This document shows positions 49,319 to 58,262 of a stretch of DNA of 64,000 nt, piece by piece (position 1 is the stretch's first letter; each line of letters begins with the position of its first letter). Source of the stretch: Collinsella sp. Its GTDB lineage: Bacteria > Actinomycetota > Coriobacteriia > Coriobacteriales > Coriobacteriaceae. The notes beneath the pieces were generated by a model. It saw only the letters and a list, made by a program, of their open reading frames with translations, was not told where the DNA came from and did not search any database. The DNA lies in assembly GCA_019414345.1 (NCBI GenBank), contig DXMF01000016.1, positions 38,545 to 102,544 of the forward strand. The letters run 5' to 3'. The position numbers and the translations under genes were made by a program.

Positions 49319-49433
49319 GCGTAAAACCTTCAATGAAAATGGCGTAAAAACTACATCTGTCATGGCGTAAAAACTACATTGAAAGTAGCGTAAAATCAGC
49401 ATTGAGAATGGCGTAATTTCGCATATCGCGTGA
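49319..49433. repeat. Five 23-bp tandem repeats (iteron-like)
   Basis: GCGTAAAA begins units at 49319, 49342, 49365 and 49388, and GCGTAATT begins a fifth at 49411; the spacing is exactly 23 bases each time. Units share a CAT near position 13 and often end in ATG. The array ends about 20 bases before the next ATPase gene. It resembles replication iterons or a multi-site operator. Confidence 0.75.
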
Positions 49434-49452
49434 TAGAGAGGGACGGCCGTCT

Positions 49453-50748
49453 ATGGATGCACCAAAGAGATTGACCCAAAAGGGATATAGGCCCCGGCTC
49501 ATAGAGGAGCGCCTCGACACCCTTATGCGGGCGTTTGGCTGTGTGGAGATCAACGGCCCCAAATGGTGCGGCAAGACCTGGACGGCGCTCTCTCGCTCGG
49601 CGAGCGTCTCCAGGCTCGATGAGCCTGCGCAGCGTGCGGCGGCAGAGGTCGACCCAAGCCTGGCGCTCATCGGCGATGCGCCACACCTGGTCGATGAATG
49701 GCAGGAGGTGCCCGAGGTTTGGGATGCCGCCCGGCGTTTCGTGGACGCGAGCGGCAACGAACGGGGGACACTTTTGCTCACGGGCTCGACCGCGCTCAAA
49801 AGCGAGGAGCGCAGCCATGTTCGTCATTCCGGCACGGGTAGGATCGCCCGTCTGTCAATGCGCCCCATGGCCCTGTGTGAGTCGGGCGACGGCGAGCCGC
49901 TCGTGTCACTGGCAAGCCTCTTTAAGGGCGAGGATTTTGCCCCTCAGCGTCGCGAGAGCACGGTGGATGACGTCGCCCGCTGGTGCTGCAGGGGCGGTTG
50001 GCCTGCAAATCTTGGGCTTTCGGAAGATCTTGCGCGAGAGACGGCAAGCCAGTGCGTGCACTCGGTGCTCGACGTCAACGTGCTGGACGAGGGCATGTCG
50101 CCCGAGCTTGCACACGGCCTTTTGCGAGCTCTTGCCATGAACGAGAGCCAGGCTGTCACGTACAAGACGCTCGTAAAGGACGCCTCGTACGGTGAGGCGG
50201 GCCCCGACGAGAGGACCATCGCTGCGTACTTGGACCTCTTCAACAGGCTCAAGCTGACCGAGGACCTGTGCGGATGGGAGCCGCCCATGCGCTCGAAGGC
50301 CCGCGTTCGCGTGCGCCCCAAGCGCTACTTCTGTGACCCGTCACTTGCGGCGGCGTTGCTGGGGGCTACCCCTGAGCGGCTGCTTGGCGATATGCAAACG
50401 CTGGGGATGCTCTTTGAGAATCTCGTCCTGCGCGACGTGCGCGTGTTCCTTTCCACCTACGGCGGTGTCGACAACAGTGTCCATTATTTCCGAGATGAGA
50501 AGGGCCTTGAGGTCGATCTGATCGTTGAGCACGACGGGCGCTGGGGAGCCATCGAGGTCAAGCTGAGTGATGCGAAAGCAGACGATGGAGCGAGAAATCT
50601 CAAGGCGCTGGAGAGGAAAGTGCTCTCCAATCCTGCCGCCCAGAATGCCGCGCCGGCGTTTTTGGCGGTCGTGGTTGGAAAGGGGAGCATTGCCTACACA
50701 CGCGACGACGGCGTGGCGGTGATTCCCATGGCGGCACTTGGGGCGTAG
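49453..50748 (+). CDS. AAA ATPase with DUF4143-type C-terminal domain
   Basis: A 431-residue protein of the second common gut AAA family. The P-loop is GPKWCGKTW (residues 35-43) and the Walker B-like element is PHLVDEWQEV (about 77-86). A STGS-like sensor is seen as LLTGSTALK. The C-terminus has LEVDLIVEHDGRWGAIEVK, again the D-ExK pattern of nuclease-fold proteins. It is unrelated in detail to the ATPase just upstream but shares the overall plan. No recognisable ribosome binding site is strong; ATG at 49453 is the first good start after the repeat array. Confidence 0.82.
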   Translation: MDAPKRLTQKGYRPRLIEERLDTLMRAFGCVEINGPKWCGKTWTALSRSASVSRLDEPAQRAAAEVDPSLALIGDAPHLVDEWQEVPEVWDAARRFVDASGNERGTLLLTGSTALKSEERSHVRHSGTGRIARLSMRPMALCESGDGEPLVSLASLFKGEDFAPQRRESTVDDVARWCCRGGWPANLGLSEDLARETASQCVHSVLDVNVLDEGMSPELAHGLLRALAMNESQAVTYKTLVKDASYGEAGPDERTIAAYLDLFNRLKLTEDLCGWEPPMRSKARVRVRPKRYFCDPSLAAALLGATPERLLGDMQTLGMLFENLVLRDVRVFLSTYGGVDNSVHYFRDEKGLEVDLIVEHDGRWGAIEVKLSDAKADDGARNLKALERKVLSNPAAQNAAPAFLAVVVGKGSIAYTRDDGVAVIPMAALGA

Positions 50749-50777
50749 TGGTTTTGCGGGCGTGCCGTGCTTCCTTT

Positions 50778-51163
50778 ACCGAAAATCCATTTGGTAAACC
50801 AGATGCTCGCGGATAGAATAAAGTTGACGGCAGCCCAAGTTCTGGAGAGCTGGGAAACGCCGTTGCTTGGTCAAGAGGTCGGTGCCTTAATGGCAGCGAC
50901 TTGTTATGCTTCGAATGCTGCTTGAGTGCCTCGGAAAGTTCGATAAGCGCCGTGAAGAGCGAGACCAAAGCAACCAAGAGCTCTACGAGCTCTGATGGGC
51001 CCGGGATGACCTCTGATTCAAGTCACCGGGCCTCAATCTTTTTCATCCATTTGAATAGAGCGGGCGACTCTCTTGGGGCCATCTGCATGGCGCGTGCCTG
51101 GCGCGCGTGGCACAGCATCCCATTTTTGTGTCCGCACGGGTGGCTACGCTTACCGCAACGTAG
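50778..51163. repeat. Modular repeat, copy A (lead, dead toxin-like gene, tail)
   Basis: The lead starts ACCGAAAATCCATTTGGTAA and includes ACGGCAGCCCAAGTT. The middle carries a decayed toxin-like frame. The tail (51003-51163) starts GGGATGACC, forms a GGCCCGG-type hairpin and ends near GTCCGCACGGG. Copy B (from 51869) has lead plus middle, and copy C (52307-52523) has lead plus tail. It fills most of the 439-base gap before the SIMPL gene. Confidence 0.65.
50900..50992 (-). pseudogene. Decayed copy of the toxin-like small peptide gene
   Basis: The minus strand encodes ELVELLVALVSLFTALIELS and then EALKQHSKHNK, closely matching the intact peptide at 51980-52105. The start codon and its ribosome binding site have been lost by a small deletion where the tail module joins. 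At the other end the frame no longer meets the stop codon. It is therefore a remnant of the same gene. Confidence 0.65.
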
Positions 51164-51187
51164 CCATTCGTGGAAAGGACGGATGTC

Positions 51188-51829
51188 ATGGCAACGGATA
51201 AGACCGGTTATGTGAGCGTTGGCGCCGAGATAGAGGACGAGGTTATGCCCGACCGCGTGATCTTTAGCATTGGCTTTGGTGGTCGCCGCACCACCAAGGA
51301 ATCGTGCCTGGAGGATTACAACACCGATCGCGCCCGCGTAGCCGCCGCGCTGGCGCCCTTTGGTTTGGATAGCGAATTAACATGCTGTCGGTACACTTGT
51401 TATGCGCAGATGACGCGCAAGAAGGCGACGATTGTGGGCTACAACTACTATGCGTACGGTACGGTTGCCGCGCCTGTCGATTCGACTGACTTTGCTGCTG
51501 TGTGGACCGCACTCAATACCTGCGAGTCACATGCCGACATGAGCATTCGATTTGAGTTGGCGGATCAGCGCGCGGCGGAAGACGCCCTGATTGCCCGTGC
51601 GGTTGAACGTGCTCGCGGCAACGCGCAGGCACTTGCCGTTGCGGCGGGGTCTATGCTGGGCGGCGTCAAGCATATCTCGTATAACAGTCGGGCGGCGGGC
51701 TATGGTCGAACATACTGTGTTGCCGCGTGTGCTCCCGATGGGGCGTCCGGAGGCTCCGAGGAGACGGTGCTGGAGCCAGAGCCTATCGAGGTCGAGTGCT
51801 CCGTGGATATGGAATGGTGGCTGGAGTAG
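51188..51829 (+). CDS. SIMPL (DUF541) domain protein
   Basis: A 213-residue protein with the SIMPL-type pattern: a beta-strand start GYVSVGAEIEDEVMPDRVIFSIGF, a helix with NTDRARVAAALAPFGL, and a second repeat with ALIARAVERARGNAQALAVAAG. No signal peptide is present, so it is probably cytoplasmic, unlike periplasmic family members such as the E. coli oxidative-stress protein. AAAGGA precedes the ATG at 51188. Function is unknown. Confidence 0.75.
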   Translation: MATDKTGYVSVGAEIEDEVMPDRVIFSIGFGGRRTTKESCLEDYNTDRARVAAALAPFGLDSELTCCRYTCYAQMTRKKATIVGYNYYAYGTVAAPVDSTDFAAVWTALNTCESHADMSIRFELADQRAAEDALIARAVERARGNAQALAVAAGSMLGGVKHISYNSRAAGYGRTYCVAACAPDGASGGSEETVLEPEPIEVECSVDMEWWLE

Positions 51830-51868
51830 GAAGCAGGTGCTGAGCGGCTGAGGGACCGAGGCTTCGCT

Positions 51869-52105
51869 ACCGAAAAAACCATTTGTTAAACTCAATGTCC
51901 GTGGGTAGAGTAAGGTCGACGGCAGCCCAAGTTGTGGATAGCTGGGCAGCGCCGTTACTTAGTTCAAGGGGTCAATGCCTTAACGGCGTCGACCCCTCTT
52001 CTTTTGCTTCGTACGCTGCTTAAGTGCCTCGGAAAGTCCGATAAGCGCCGTGAGGAGCGAGACCAAAGCGGTCAGGAGCTTCACGAAATCAATCAGATCG
52101 GTCAT
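51869..52105. repeat. Modular repeat, copy B (lead and intact toxin-like gene)
   Basis: It begins ACCGAAAAAACCATTTGTTA and has ACGGCAGCCCAAGTT, like copy A. It then runs through the intact small frame on the minus strand. The region that in copies A and C carries the GGGATGACC tail is absent. The sequence after it (52106-52306) shows no gene. Confidence 0.6.
51980..52105 (-). CDS. Toxin-like small hydrophobic peptide (41 aa)
   Basis: A short frame with a textbook ribosome binding site, GGGAGGTGAT, six bases before its ATG at 52105. The peptide has one membrane-spanning stretch, FVKLLTALVSLLTALIGLS, and a strongly basic end, KQRTKQKKRGRRR. That is the plan of type I toxin peptides (Fst/TxpA-like) whose synthesis is held down by an antisense RNA. 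I cannot identify the antitoxin RNA. A degraded copy lies 1.1 kb upstream. It could also be a harmless membrane peptide. Confidence 0.6.
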   Translation of the reverse strand: MTDLIDFVKLLTALVSLLTALIGLSEALKQRTKQKKRGRRR

Positions 52106-52306
52106 GGGCATCACCTCCCGTCGCATGGAGGGCGCTGCCCGGCACATGGAACTGCCGTCAACAACTGCCATGCTATCAAAGCGCGGTCATAAATACGAAT
52201 ATATGTTCGATAATAACAGCAACGTGATTCCCTCGAATAGCAGCCTTTCGTAAGGGCGGCAGAAGACGGCGCTGGGCGATTGGGGATAGACGCGCAGGTC
52301 TTCGTC

Positions 52307-52523
52307 ACCGAAAGCCCGTTTGATTAACCAGCCCTCTGTAGGTACACTGCATATTGATGGACTCGGGATGACCGCTGATTCAAGTCACCGGGCCTAAATC
52401 TTTTTCATGCATTTGAATAGAGCGGGCGACTCTCTTGGGGCGGTCTGCATGGCGTGCGACCGGCGCATGACGTTGCACCCCGCTTTTGTGTCCGCACGGG
52501 CGCCTATCCTTACGGCAATGTAG
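52307..52523. repeat. Modular repeat, copy C (lead and tail only)
   Basis: It begins ACCGAAAGCCCGTTTGATTA. The toxin-like middle is missing and the tail starts at 52365 with GGGATGACC and ends at 52523. The tail matches 51003-51163 of copy A closely, including CATTTGAATAGAGCGGGCG and GTGTCCGCACGGG. It lies just upstream of the exonuclease gene, as copy A does for the SIMPL gene, so it may bring a promoter. Confidence 0.6.
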
Positions 52524-52567
52524 TCGATTATGTAACAAGCGGCATTTGACGGAGAGAGGCCCTAACC

Positions 52568-53302
52568 GTGTCAGCTGAAAAGACGCCGGGTATCTCGGCT
52601 ATCGATACGACGAACTTTGCGCGCCAGATCGTGCTGGACTTTGAGTTTGCGCCGGTGCCAAAGCAGCGCCAGCGACGTGGGCTGCGCAACGAGATTATCG
52701 AGGTCGGCGCCGTCAAGCTTGATTACCACGGCAACGTTATGGGCGAGTTCTCGCAGTTTGTGCAGACGGAATTTACCGAAGGCGTTGCGTTTTCCGTCCG
52801 CGAGCTTACGGGGATATCAGCCGTGGACACCGCGATGGCCGATCCGCTCTACATGGTGATCAAAAGGCTCAGCGATTGGATCGGTCGCTACTCCGCCCAG
52901 GTGGTTTGCTGGAGCGGGGCGGACCGGCGACAACTTTTGACCGAGTGCCAGGCAAAACACATCGACCTTGCCGCATTTCCTACGGACTGGGCTGACCTGC
53001 AGGCGTTTTACACCTCGATCATGGACGTGGGCAGCCACGGGCGCGTCTCTTTGAGTGACGCGGCGACGTGGTTTGGCATCGAGTTTGACGAGTCGACGGG
53101 TCACGCCCACAGCGCCCTTGCCGATGCGCGCGTGACCGCCAAGCTGCTCAAGCAGATGATGGAGGGGGACTATCACGTGAGTCCGCACGCCCAGGAAGTC
53201 CGCCAGCGGTGGGGGATGGGCGAGCGACCCCAGACGCGCCTCTCCAGCAAGTGTCCCGAGCTGGGCGATCTGCTGTTGAAGCTGAAGGCGGAGGGGAGGT
53301 AG
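52568..53302 (+). CDS. DnaQ-like 3'-5' exonuclease domain protein
   Basis: A 244-residue protein of the DEDDh exonuclease superfamily. Motif I is VLDFEFAP with Asp-Glu, and the last motif is HAHSALADARVTAKLL (H-x4-D). VGAVKLDYHGNVMGEFSQFV is the typical second strand. It starts at GTG 52568 after GGAGAGAGGC. It may act in DNA or RNA trimming. It lies between a repeat and the restriction locus without a visible operon link. Confidence 0.82.
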   Translation: MSAEKTPGISAIDTTNFARQIVLDFEFAPVPKQRQRRGLRNEIIEVGAVKLDYHGNVMGEFSQFVQTEFTEGVAFSVRELTGISAVDTAMADPLYMVIKRLSDWIGRYSAQVVCWSGADRRQLLTECQAKHIDLAAFPTDWADLQAFYTSIMDVGSHGRVSLSDAATWFGIEFDESTGHAHSALADARVTAKLLKQMMEGDYHVSPHAQEVRQRWGMGERPQTRLSSKCPELGDLLLKLKAEGR

Positions 53303-53457
53303 GAGGCAGACAGCCATCCGGAGGCGTCTGATCGGCGGCCCCTCGGGGCTTGCCCGTATCGTAGGCAATGCGCCGAATGCTCGCCATCGAAATTTATCGA
53401 TGACCTATTGCAGACTGTAATGGGCCTGAGCCATCCCGGGGAAATTGCCGCGTGACC

Positions 53458-53463
53458 TATAAT
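53458..53463 (+). promoter_or_regulatory. Candidate -10 box of hsdR
   Basis: A perfect TATAAT, 50 bases before the chosen ATG of hsdR. No clear -35 element stands 17 bases upstream. If transcription starts near 53470, the in-frame TTG at 53466 cannot be the start, which supports the ATG at 53514. Confidence 0.5.
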
Positions 53464-53513
53464 GTTTGGAACAGTTAAATGCGCTTTTTGCAATTGTGCA
53501 GATAGGTTTTGCT

Positions 53514-56500
53514 ATGGTTTTCGATAAAGAGGCTTCGTTCGAAGAAGCGGTCATAACCGTGCTAAAGCAGCACGGCTGGGACGACGCGGGAGGTGTGCTT
53601 CGCTATCCCACCGAGCAGGACCTCATCGACAACTGGGCGAAGATTCTGTTCCAGAACAACGCCGACATAGACCGCCTGAACGGCTGCCCGCTCACCCAGG
53701 GCGAGATGGCGCAGATCATCGAACAAATCGAAACGCTCAAGACCCCACTCGCACTCAACGGGTTCATCAACGGAAAGACCGTCGCCGTCACGCGCGACAA
53801 CCCCGACGACGCGCTTCACCTGGGCAAGGAGGTGAGCCTGAAGATTTATGATCGTCAGGAGATCGCAGCCGGCCAGAGCCGCTACCAGATAGCTCAGCAG
53901 CCGGTCTATCCTGCGAAGAACAAGATTCTGAACGACCGCCGTGGAGACCTGTGCCTGCTCATCAACGGCATGCCGGTCATCCATATCGAGCTCAAGCGTA
54001 GCGGCATCCCCGTCAGCCAGGCTACTGGTCAGATCGAGAAGTATGCCCACGAGGGCGTGTTCACGGGGCTCTTCCGCCTGACGCAGATCTTCGTGGGGAT
54101 GACCCCCGACGAGGCGCGCTATTTCGCCAACCCTGGCACGGGCGCATTCAACCCGAACTTCTTCTTCCACTGGGAAGACTTCAACAACGAGCCCGTCTGC
54201 GCGGGCGACAAACCCGGAACCGACGAATGGAAACGCTTCACTTCCACGCTGCTTTCCATTCCAATGGCGCACCAGCTCATTGGCTTCTACACCGTGGCCG
54301 ACAGCTCGGACGGCTGCCTGAAAGTCATGCGCAGCTACCAGTACTACGCGGCCGCCGCCATATCCGACAAGGTGCGCAAGTGCAAATGGGACGAGAGACC
54401 CAAGAGCAGCACCCCGGGGCGCCCCGGCGGTTACATATGGCATACCACCGGCTCCGGCAAGACCATGACGAGCTTCAAATCTGCCCAGCTCATAGCTGAC
54501 TCGCGCGACGCCGACAAGGTGATCTTTCTCATGGACCGCATCGAGTTGGGCACGCAGTCGCTCTCCGAGTACCGCGCGTTCGCAGACGACGCCGACGACG
54601 TGCAGGGGACCGAGAACACGCAGGTGCTGAAGTCGAAGCTCGCGAGCGACGACCCCAAGAACCGCCTCATCGTGACCTCTATCCAGAAGATGAGCAACGT
54701 GAAGGCCGGCGAGGGCAGAATCACCCAGGCGGAACTCAACCGCCTAGCCTCCAAACGGATCGTGTTCGTCATCGACGAGTGCCACCGCTCCACTTTCGGC
54801 GAGATGCTCCAGGACATACGCCGCGCGTTCCCCAACGCGCTGTTCTTCGGCTTCACAGGTACGCCGATTCTCGACGAGAACCAGAAGAAGGGCTCCACCA
54901 CCGCCATGGTGTTCGGCGAGTGTCTGCACCGTTACAGCATCGCAGACGGCATCCGCGACGGCAACGTCCTGGGCTTCGACCCATATATGGTGACGACCTT
55001 CGACGACCACGACGTGCGCGAGGCGGTCGCCCTAGAGCAAGCGAAAGCCGCAACAGTAGCCGAAGCCATCTTCGACGATCGAAAGAGCAAGGTCTTCTAC
55101 TACTATATGGACTCGGCAAAGGTCCCCATGGGACCGATGGTCGACAGCGCCGGCAACCGCATCAAGGGCATCGAGGATTTCCTCACCCGCGCCCAATACT
55201 GGCCCGACACTCCGCACCACGAAAAGGTCGTAGAGGACATCCTGCGCCGTTTCCCGGTGCTCTCCCACGGCAACAAGTTCCATGCAATCTTGGCGACAAG
55301 CTCCATCCCGGAGGCAATCGACTATTACCGAGCCTTCAAGGAACGCGCCCCGCAGATGAAAGTGACCGCCCTTTTCGATCCGAGCATTGACAACAACGCC
55401 GGCTCTACGGTGAAGGAAGATGCCCTGGTCGAGCTCATAGAAGACTACAACAAGGCATACGGTCAGGAGTTCACCATCCCTACATGGCCCGCTATGAAGA
55501 AGGACATCTCGGCGCGCCTGTCTCACAAGAAGCCCTACGTCAACGTCGACTCCAACCGCGACTCTCGCATCGACCTGCTCATCGTAGTGGACCAGATGCT
55601 CACGGGCTTCGACTCCAAATGGCTAAACACGCTCTACCTCGACAAGGTCATCGACTACGAGAGCATCATCCAGGCGTTCAGCCGCACGAATCGCCTGTTC
55701 GGCCCCGACAAGCCCTTCGGCACGATCCGCTATTACCGTCATCCCCACACCATGAAGGGGTATATCGAAGCGGCAGTGAAGCTGTATTCGGGAGACCGCC
55801 CGCTCGACATGTTCGTCCAGAAACTACCGGAGAATATCGCGTTGATGGACGCGCGCCTTCAGGAGATACTCATGGTCTTCGAAGCAGCTGGCGTAGGGGA
55901 CCTCTCCAAGCTCCCCGCATCGCAGGAAGCCAGGCGCAAGTTCGCCAAGGAGTTCGTTGAGCTCAACGAGTTCCTCGAGGCCGCAAAGGTGCAGGGCTTC
56001 ACATGGGAGCAGGATACCTACGAGTTTGAGGTGGAGCCGGAGGAAGGCGAGCCGAGGGGCAAGTCCTTCTTCGTGCAACCGGTTATCGACGAGCGGACCT
56101 ACCTCATTCTCGTGCAGCGGTACAAGGAGTTGTTCGCAGGAGGGGGCGGGCCTGGCGACGCGCCCGAAGCGCCCTACGAGCTCGATGGTCATATAACCGA
56201 GATCGACACGGGGCTCATAGACAGCGACTACATGAACGCGAACTTCGAGAAGTGGCTGAAATGCCTTGAGCAGGATGACGAGGGCCTTGCCGCCGCGCGT
56301 GAGGAGCTCCACCGATCGTTCGCGTCCCTAAGCCAGGATGACCAACGCTTCGCTGAGCTGTTCCTCCACGATGTCGAGCGAGGGGACGTCGCCCTGGAAG
56401 ACGACAAGACGTTGAGGGATTACATTACGTCCTATGCCCGCAAGGCGAAAAACGCTCAAGTCGAGCGAATCGTCGAGGCGCTCGGCATAGACGGCGAGCT

Positions 56501-56714
56501 TCTTGCCAACATGGCTGCGCTTGACCTGACGGAATCGAACATTAACGAGTTCGGACGCTTCGACGATTTGAAGGACTCGGTGGACAAGGCGCGCGCCAAG
56601 GCCTTCTTTGAGCAGAAGGAAGGCAGAACGCTTCCCCTGTTCAAGGTGAACACCCGTGCGGCGGCGCTGTTGAAGAAGTTCATCCTAGAAGGCGGCTTCG
56701 ACATCGACGAATGA
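53514..56714 (+). CDS. hsdR: Type I restriction enzyme, R subunit
   Basis: A 1066-residue motor and nuclease subunit. The nuclease core has GDLCLLING...HIELKRSG (about residues 144-165, D-ExK). The helicase part carries the Walker A TTGSGKT (about 312-318), FVIDECHRS (about 417-425), GFTGTPILDE and later QAFSRTNR. The C-terminal domain is complete. Its stop overlaps the ATG of the first half-hsdS (ATGA), so HsdR and that specificity half are co-translated. It belongs to a locus with hsdM on the opposite strand. Confidence 0.95.
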   Translation: MVFDKEASFEEAVITVLKQHGWDDAGGVLRYPTEQDLIDNWAKILFQNNADIDRLNGCPLTQGEMAQIIEQIETLKTPLALNGFINGKTVAVTRDNPDDALHLGKEVSLKIYDRQEIAAGQSRYQIAQQPVYPAKNKILNDRRGDLCLLINGMPVIHIELKRSGIPVSQATGQIEKYAHEGVFTGLFRLTQIFVGMTPDEARYFANPGTGAFNPNFFFHWEDFNNEPVCAGDKPGTDEWKRFTSTLLSIPMAHQLIGFYTVADSSDGCLKVMRSYQYYAAAAISDKVRKCKWDERPKSSTPGRPGGYIWHTTGSGKTMTSFKSAQLIADSRDADKVIFLMDRIELGTQSLSEYRAFADDADDVQGTENTQVLKSKLASDDPKNRLIVTSIQKMSNVKAGEGRITQAELNRLASKRIVFVIDECHRSTFGEMLQDIRRAFPNALFFGFTGTPILDENQKKGSTTAMVFGECLHRYSIADGIRDGNVLGFDPYMVTTFDDHDVREAVALEQAKAATVAEAIFDDRKSKVFYYYMDSAKVPMGPMVDSAGNRIKGIEDFLTRAQYWPDTPHHEKVVEDILRRFPVLSHGNKFHAILATSSIPEAIDYYRAFKERAPQMKVTALFDPSIDNNAGSTVKEDALVELIEDYNKAYGQEFTIPTWPAMKKDISARLSHKKPYVNVDSNRDSRIDLLIVVDQMLTGFDSKWLNTLYLDKVIDYESIIQAFSRTNRLFGPDKPFGTIRYYRHPHTMKGYIEAAVKLYSGDRPLDMFVQKLPENIALMDARLQEILMVFEAAGVGDLSKLPASQEARRKFAKEFVELNEFLEAAKVQGFTWEQDTYEFEVEPEEGEPRGKSFFVQPVIDERTYLILVQRYKELFAGGGGPGDAPEAPYELDGHITEIDTGLIDSDYMNANFEKWLKCLEQDDEGLAAAREELHRSFASLSQDDQRFAELFLHDVERGDVALEDDKTLRDYITSYARKAKNAQVERIVEALGIDGELLANMAALDLTESNINEFGRFDDLKDSVDKARAKAFFEQKEGRTLPLFKVNTRAAALLKKFILEGGFDIDE

Positions 56715-57355
56715 GCGGCTTTTTTGAACAGACGAAATCGAAAGTTAGTCTATCTGAGGGGACGCATGCGACCATGCGCCCCCTCGTTTCAACTTGGGAA
56801 CAGCGTAAGTTGGGAGAGCTATGCACGTTTTCTAAGGGACATGGATACAGCAAAGCTGACATTAGGGATGCCGGCACCCCACTAATCTTATATGGACGCC
56901 TGTATACCCAATACGAATCGCGTATCGAGGAAGTAGACACTTTTACCGTTGAGCAGGATGGATCGATTCTTTCAAGGGGCAACGAAGTGATCGTTCCTGC
57001 ATCCGGTGAGACGGCAGAAGATATCGCCATCGCATCATCCGTGCGCAGGTCAGGAATCATTTTGGGTGGTGATTTGAACGTCGTCACCCCGACAGGCAAG
57101 CTCGATCCGGACTACACCGCGCTTGCCATAACGTACAGCAAAGCCCATGACGATTTGGCAAAGCGGGCACAAGGAAAATCGGTCGTACACGTCCATGGTA
57201 ACGACATCGCTGAAGTTGAGATCTCTTACCCGTCGGAAAGCGAGCAAAAGCGCATATCATCGGTTGTTCTCAATCTCGATTCCCTCATCACCCTTCATCA
57301 GCGTGAGCCAACTCACATGATGAAAGAGGGTAAAAATGCCAATCGGTATCAATGA
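56711..57355 (+). CDS. hsdS: Type I specificity half-subunit HsdS-1 (single recognition domain)
   Basis: A 214-residue protein, half the length of a usual HsdS. It has one recognition domain between WEQRKLG (residues 28-34) and LITLHQRE (about 192-199). The family normally has two such domains, so two halves must pair, as seen in other half-HsdS systems. The DNA at both borders is repeated, inverted, in hsdS-2. The recognition domain itself differs entirely from that of hsdS-2. It overlaps hsdR by 4 bases and the recombinase gene by 20. Confidence 0.92.
   Translation: MSGFFEQTKSKVSLSEGTHATMRPLVSTWEQRKLGELCTFSKGHGYSKADIRDAGTPLILYGRLYTQYESRIEEVDTFTVEQDGSILSRGNEVIVPASGETAEDIAIASSVRRSGIILGGDLNVVTPTGKLDPDYTALAITYSKAHDDLAKRAQGKSVVHVHGNDIAEVEISYPSESEQKRISSVVLNLDSLITLHQREPTHMMKEGKNANRYQ
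56793..56814 (+). repeat. Inverted repeat A, left copy
   Basis: A 22-bp sequence, CTTGGGAACAGCGTAAGTTG plus GG, encodes the WEQRKLG start of the recognition domain. The exact reverse complement is at 58752-58773. The flanking bases differ on both sides, so the match is bounded at 22 bp. Confidence 0.9.
57282..57310 (+). repeat. Inverted repeat B, left copy
   Basis: A 29-bp sequence that begins CCCTCATCACCCTTCATCAG and encodes LITLHQREP at the end of the recognition domain. Its exact reverse complement is at 58280-58308. It lies 26 bases before the recombinase start codon. Confidence 0.9.
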
Positions 57356-58262
57356 AGAATCTCTTTTCTGCGACTACTACTCGCAATGGATTAGCGTCTA
57401 CAAAGAAGGGGCCATCCGTGAGGTCACCATGGGAAAGTACCGGCTCACGCAGTCTTGGCTTGCCAAGCTGATTCCAGACCTCAAGATAAAAGATCTCGAC
57501 CGGACCTCGTACCAGCAGCTCATCAATGGTTACGCGGAACACCACGAGCGCCAGACAACCATGGACTTCCACCATCAGCTTAAGGGGGCGATCCTTGATG
57601 CAGTTGACGAGGGGCTCATTCCCCGCGACCCTACGCGCAAGGCCATCATCAAAGGGAAACAGCCGCGGGCGAAAAAGATCAAGTATCTCAACCAGTTTGA
57701 GCTTCATGCCATGCTCGGCGACCTTGATTTATCAGGCGGGCCGAGTTGGGATTGGCTTATTTTGATAGTCGCTAAAACGGGCCTGCGCTTCTCCGAAGCC
57801 CTTGGGCTTACTCCCGAAGACTTTGACTTCTCCCATCAAACGCTCTCGGTGAACAAGACCTGGGATTACAAGAACGGTGGCGGATTCGTCCCCACGAAAA
57901 ACGCCTCATCGATGCGGAAGGTTCAACTCGACTGGCAACTCATCATGCAACTTTCTGGACTGCTCAAAGACCTTCCGCCGACCGAGCCCATATTTGCGAA
58001 GGGGAAGGTCTATAACTCGACAGCCAACAGCGTTTTAGCGCGCCACTGCAAGAATGTTGGCGTGCCTACCATATCCGTCCACGGGCTGCGGCATACACAT
58101 GCATCACTTTTGCTGTTCGCAGGCGTCTCCATCGCCAGCGTATCCCGAAGGCTTGGGCATGCAAGCATGACCACCACCCAGGAAACCTATCTGCACGTCA
58201 TCCAAGAGCTCGAGAACAAGGACATTGACATCGTCATGAGAGCTCTTTCGACTCTTATTTAA
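57336..58262 (+). CDS. Tyrosine recombinase between the two hsdS halves
   Basis: A 308-residue phage-type integrase. The catalytic residues are seen as TGLRFSEALGL (Arg), PTKN (Lys region), HGLRHTHAS (His-x-x-Arg), LGHAS (His) and ETYLHV (Tyr nucleophile). It starts inside the end of hsdS-1 and its stop codon overlaps that of hsdS-2. Its position between inverted repeats is typical of recombinases that invert hsdS segments. Because it lies inside the invertible segment, its own orientation would change at each inversion. Confidence 0.93.
   Translation: MPIGINEESLFCDYYSQWISVYKEGAIREVTMGKYRLTQSWLAKLIPDLKIKDLDRTSYQQLINGYAEHHERQTTMDFHHQLKGAILDAVDEGLIPRDPTRKAIIKGKQPRAKKIKYLNQFELHAMLGDLDLSGGPSWDWLILIVAKTGLRFSEALGLTPEDFDFSHQTLSVNKTWDYKNGGGFVPTKNASSMRKVQLDWQLIMQLSGLLKDLPPTEPIFAKGKVYNSTANSVLARHCKNVGVPTISVHGLRHTHASLLLFAGVSIASVSRRLGHASMTTTQETYLHVIQELENKDIDIVMRALSTLI

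Noticed and set aside
49319..49433. CRISPR array
   Set aside because: Units of 23 bp follow each other with no spacers; this is a tandem repeat.
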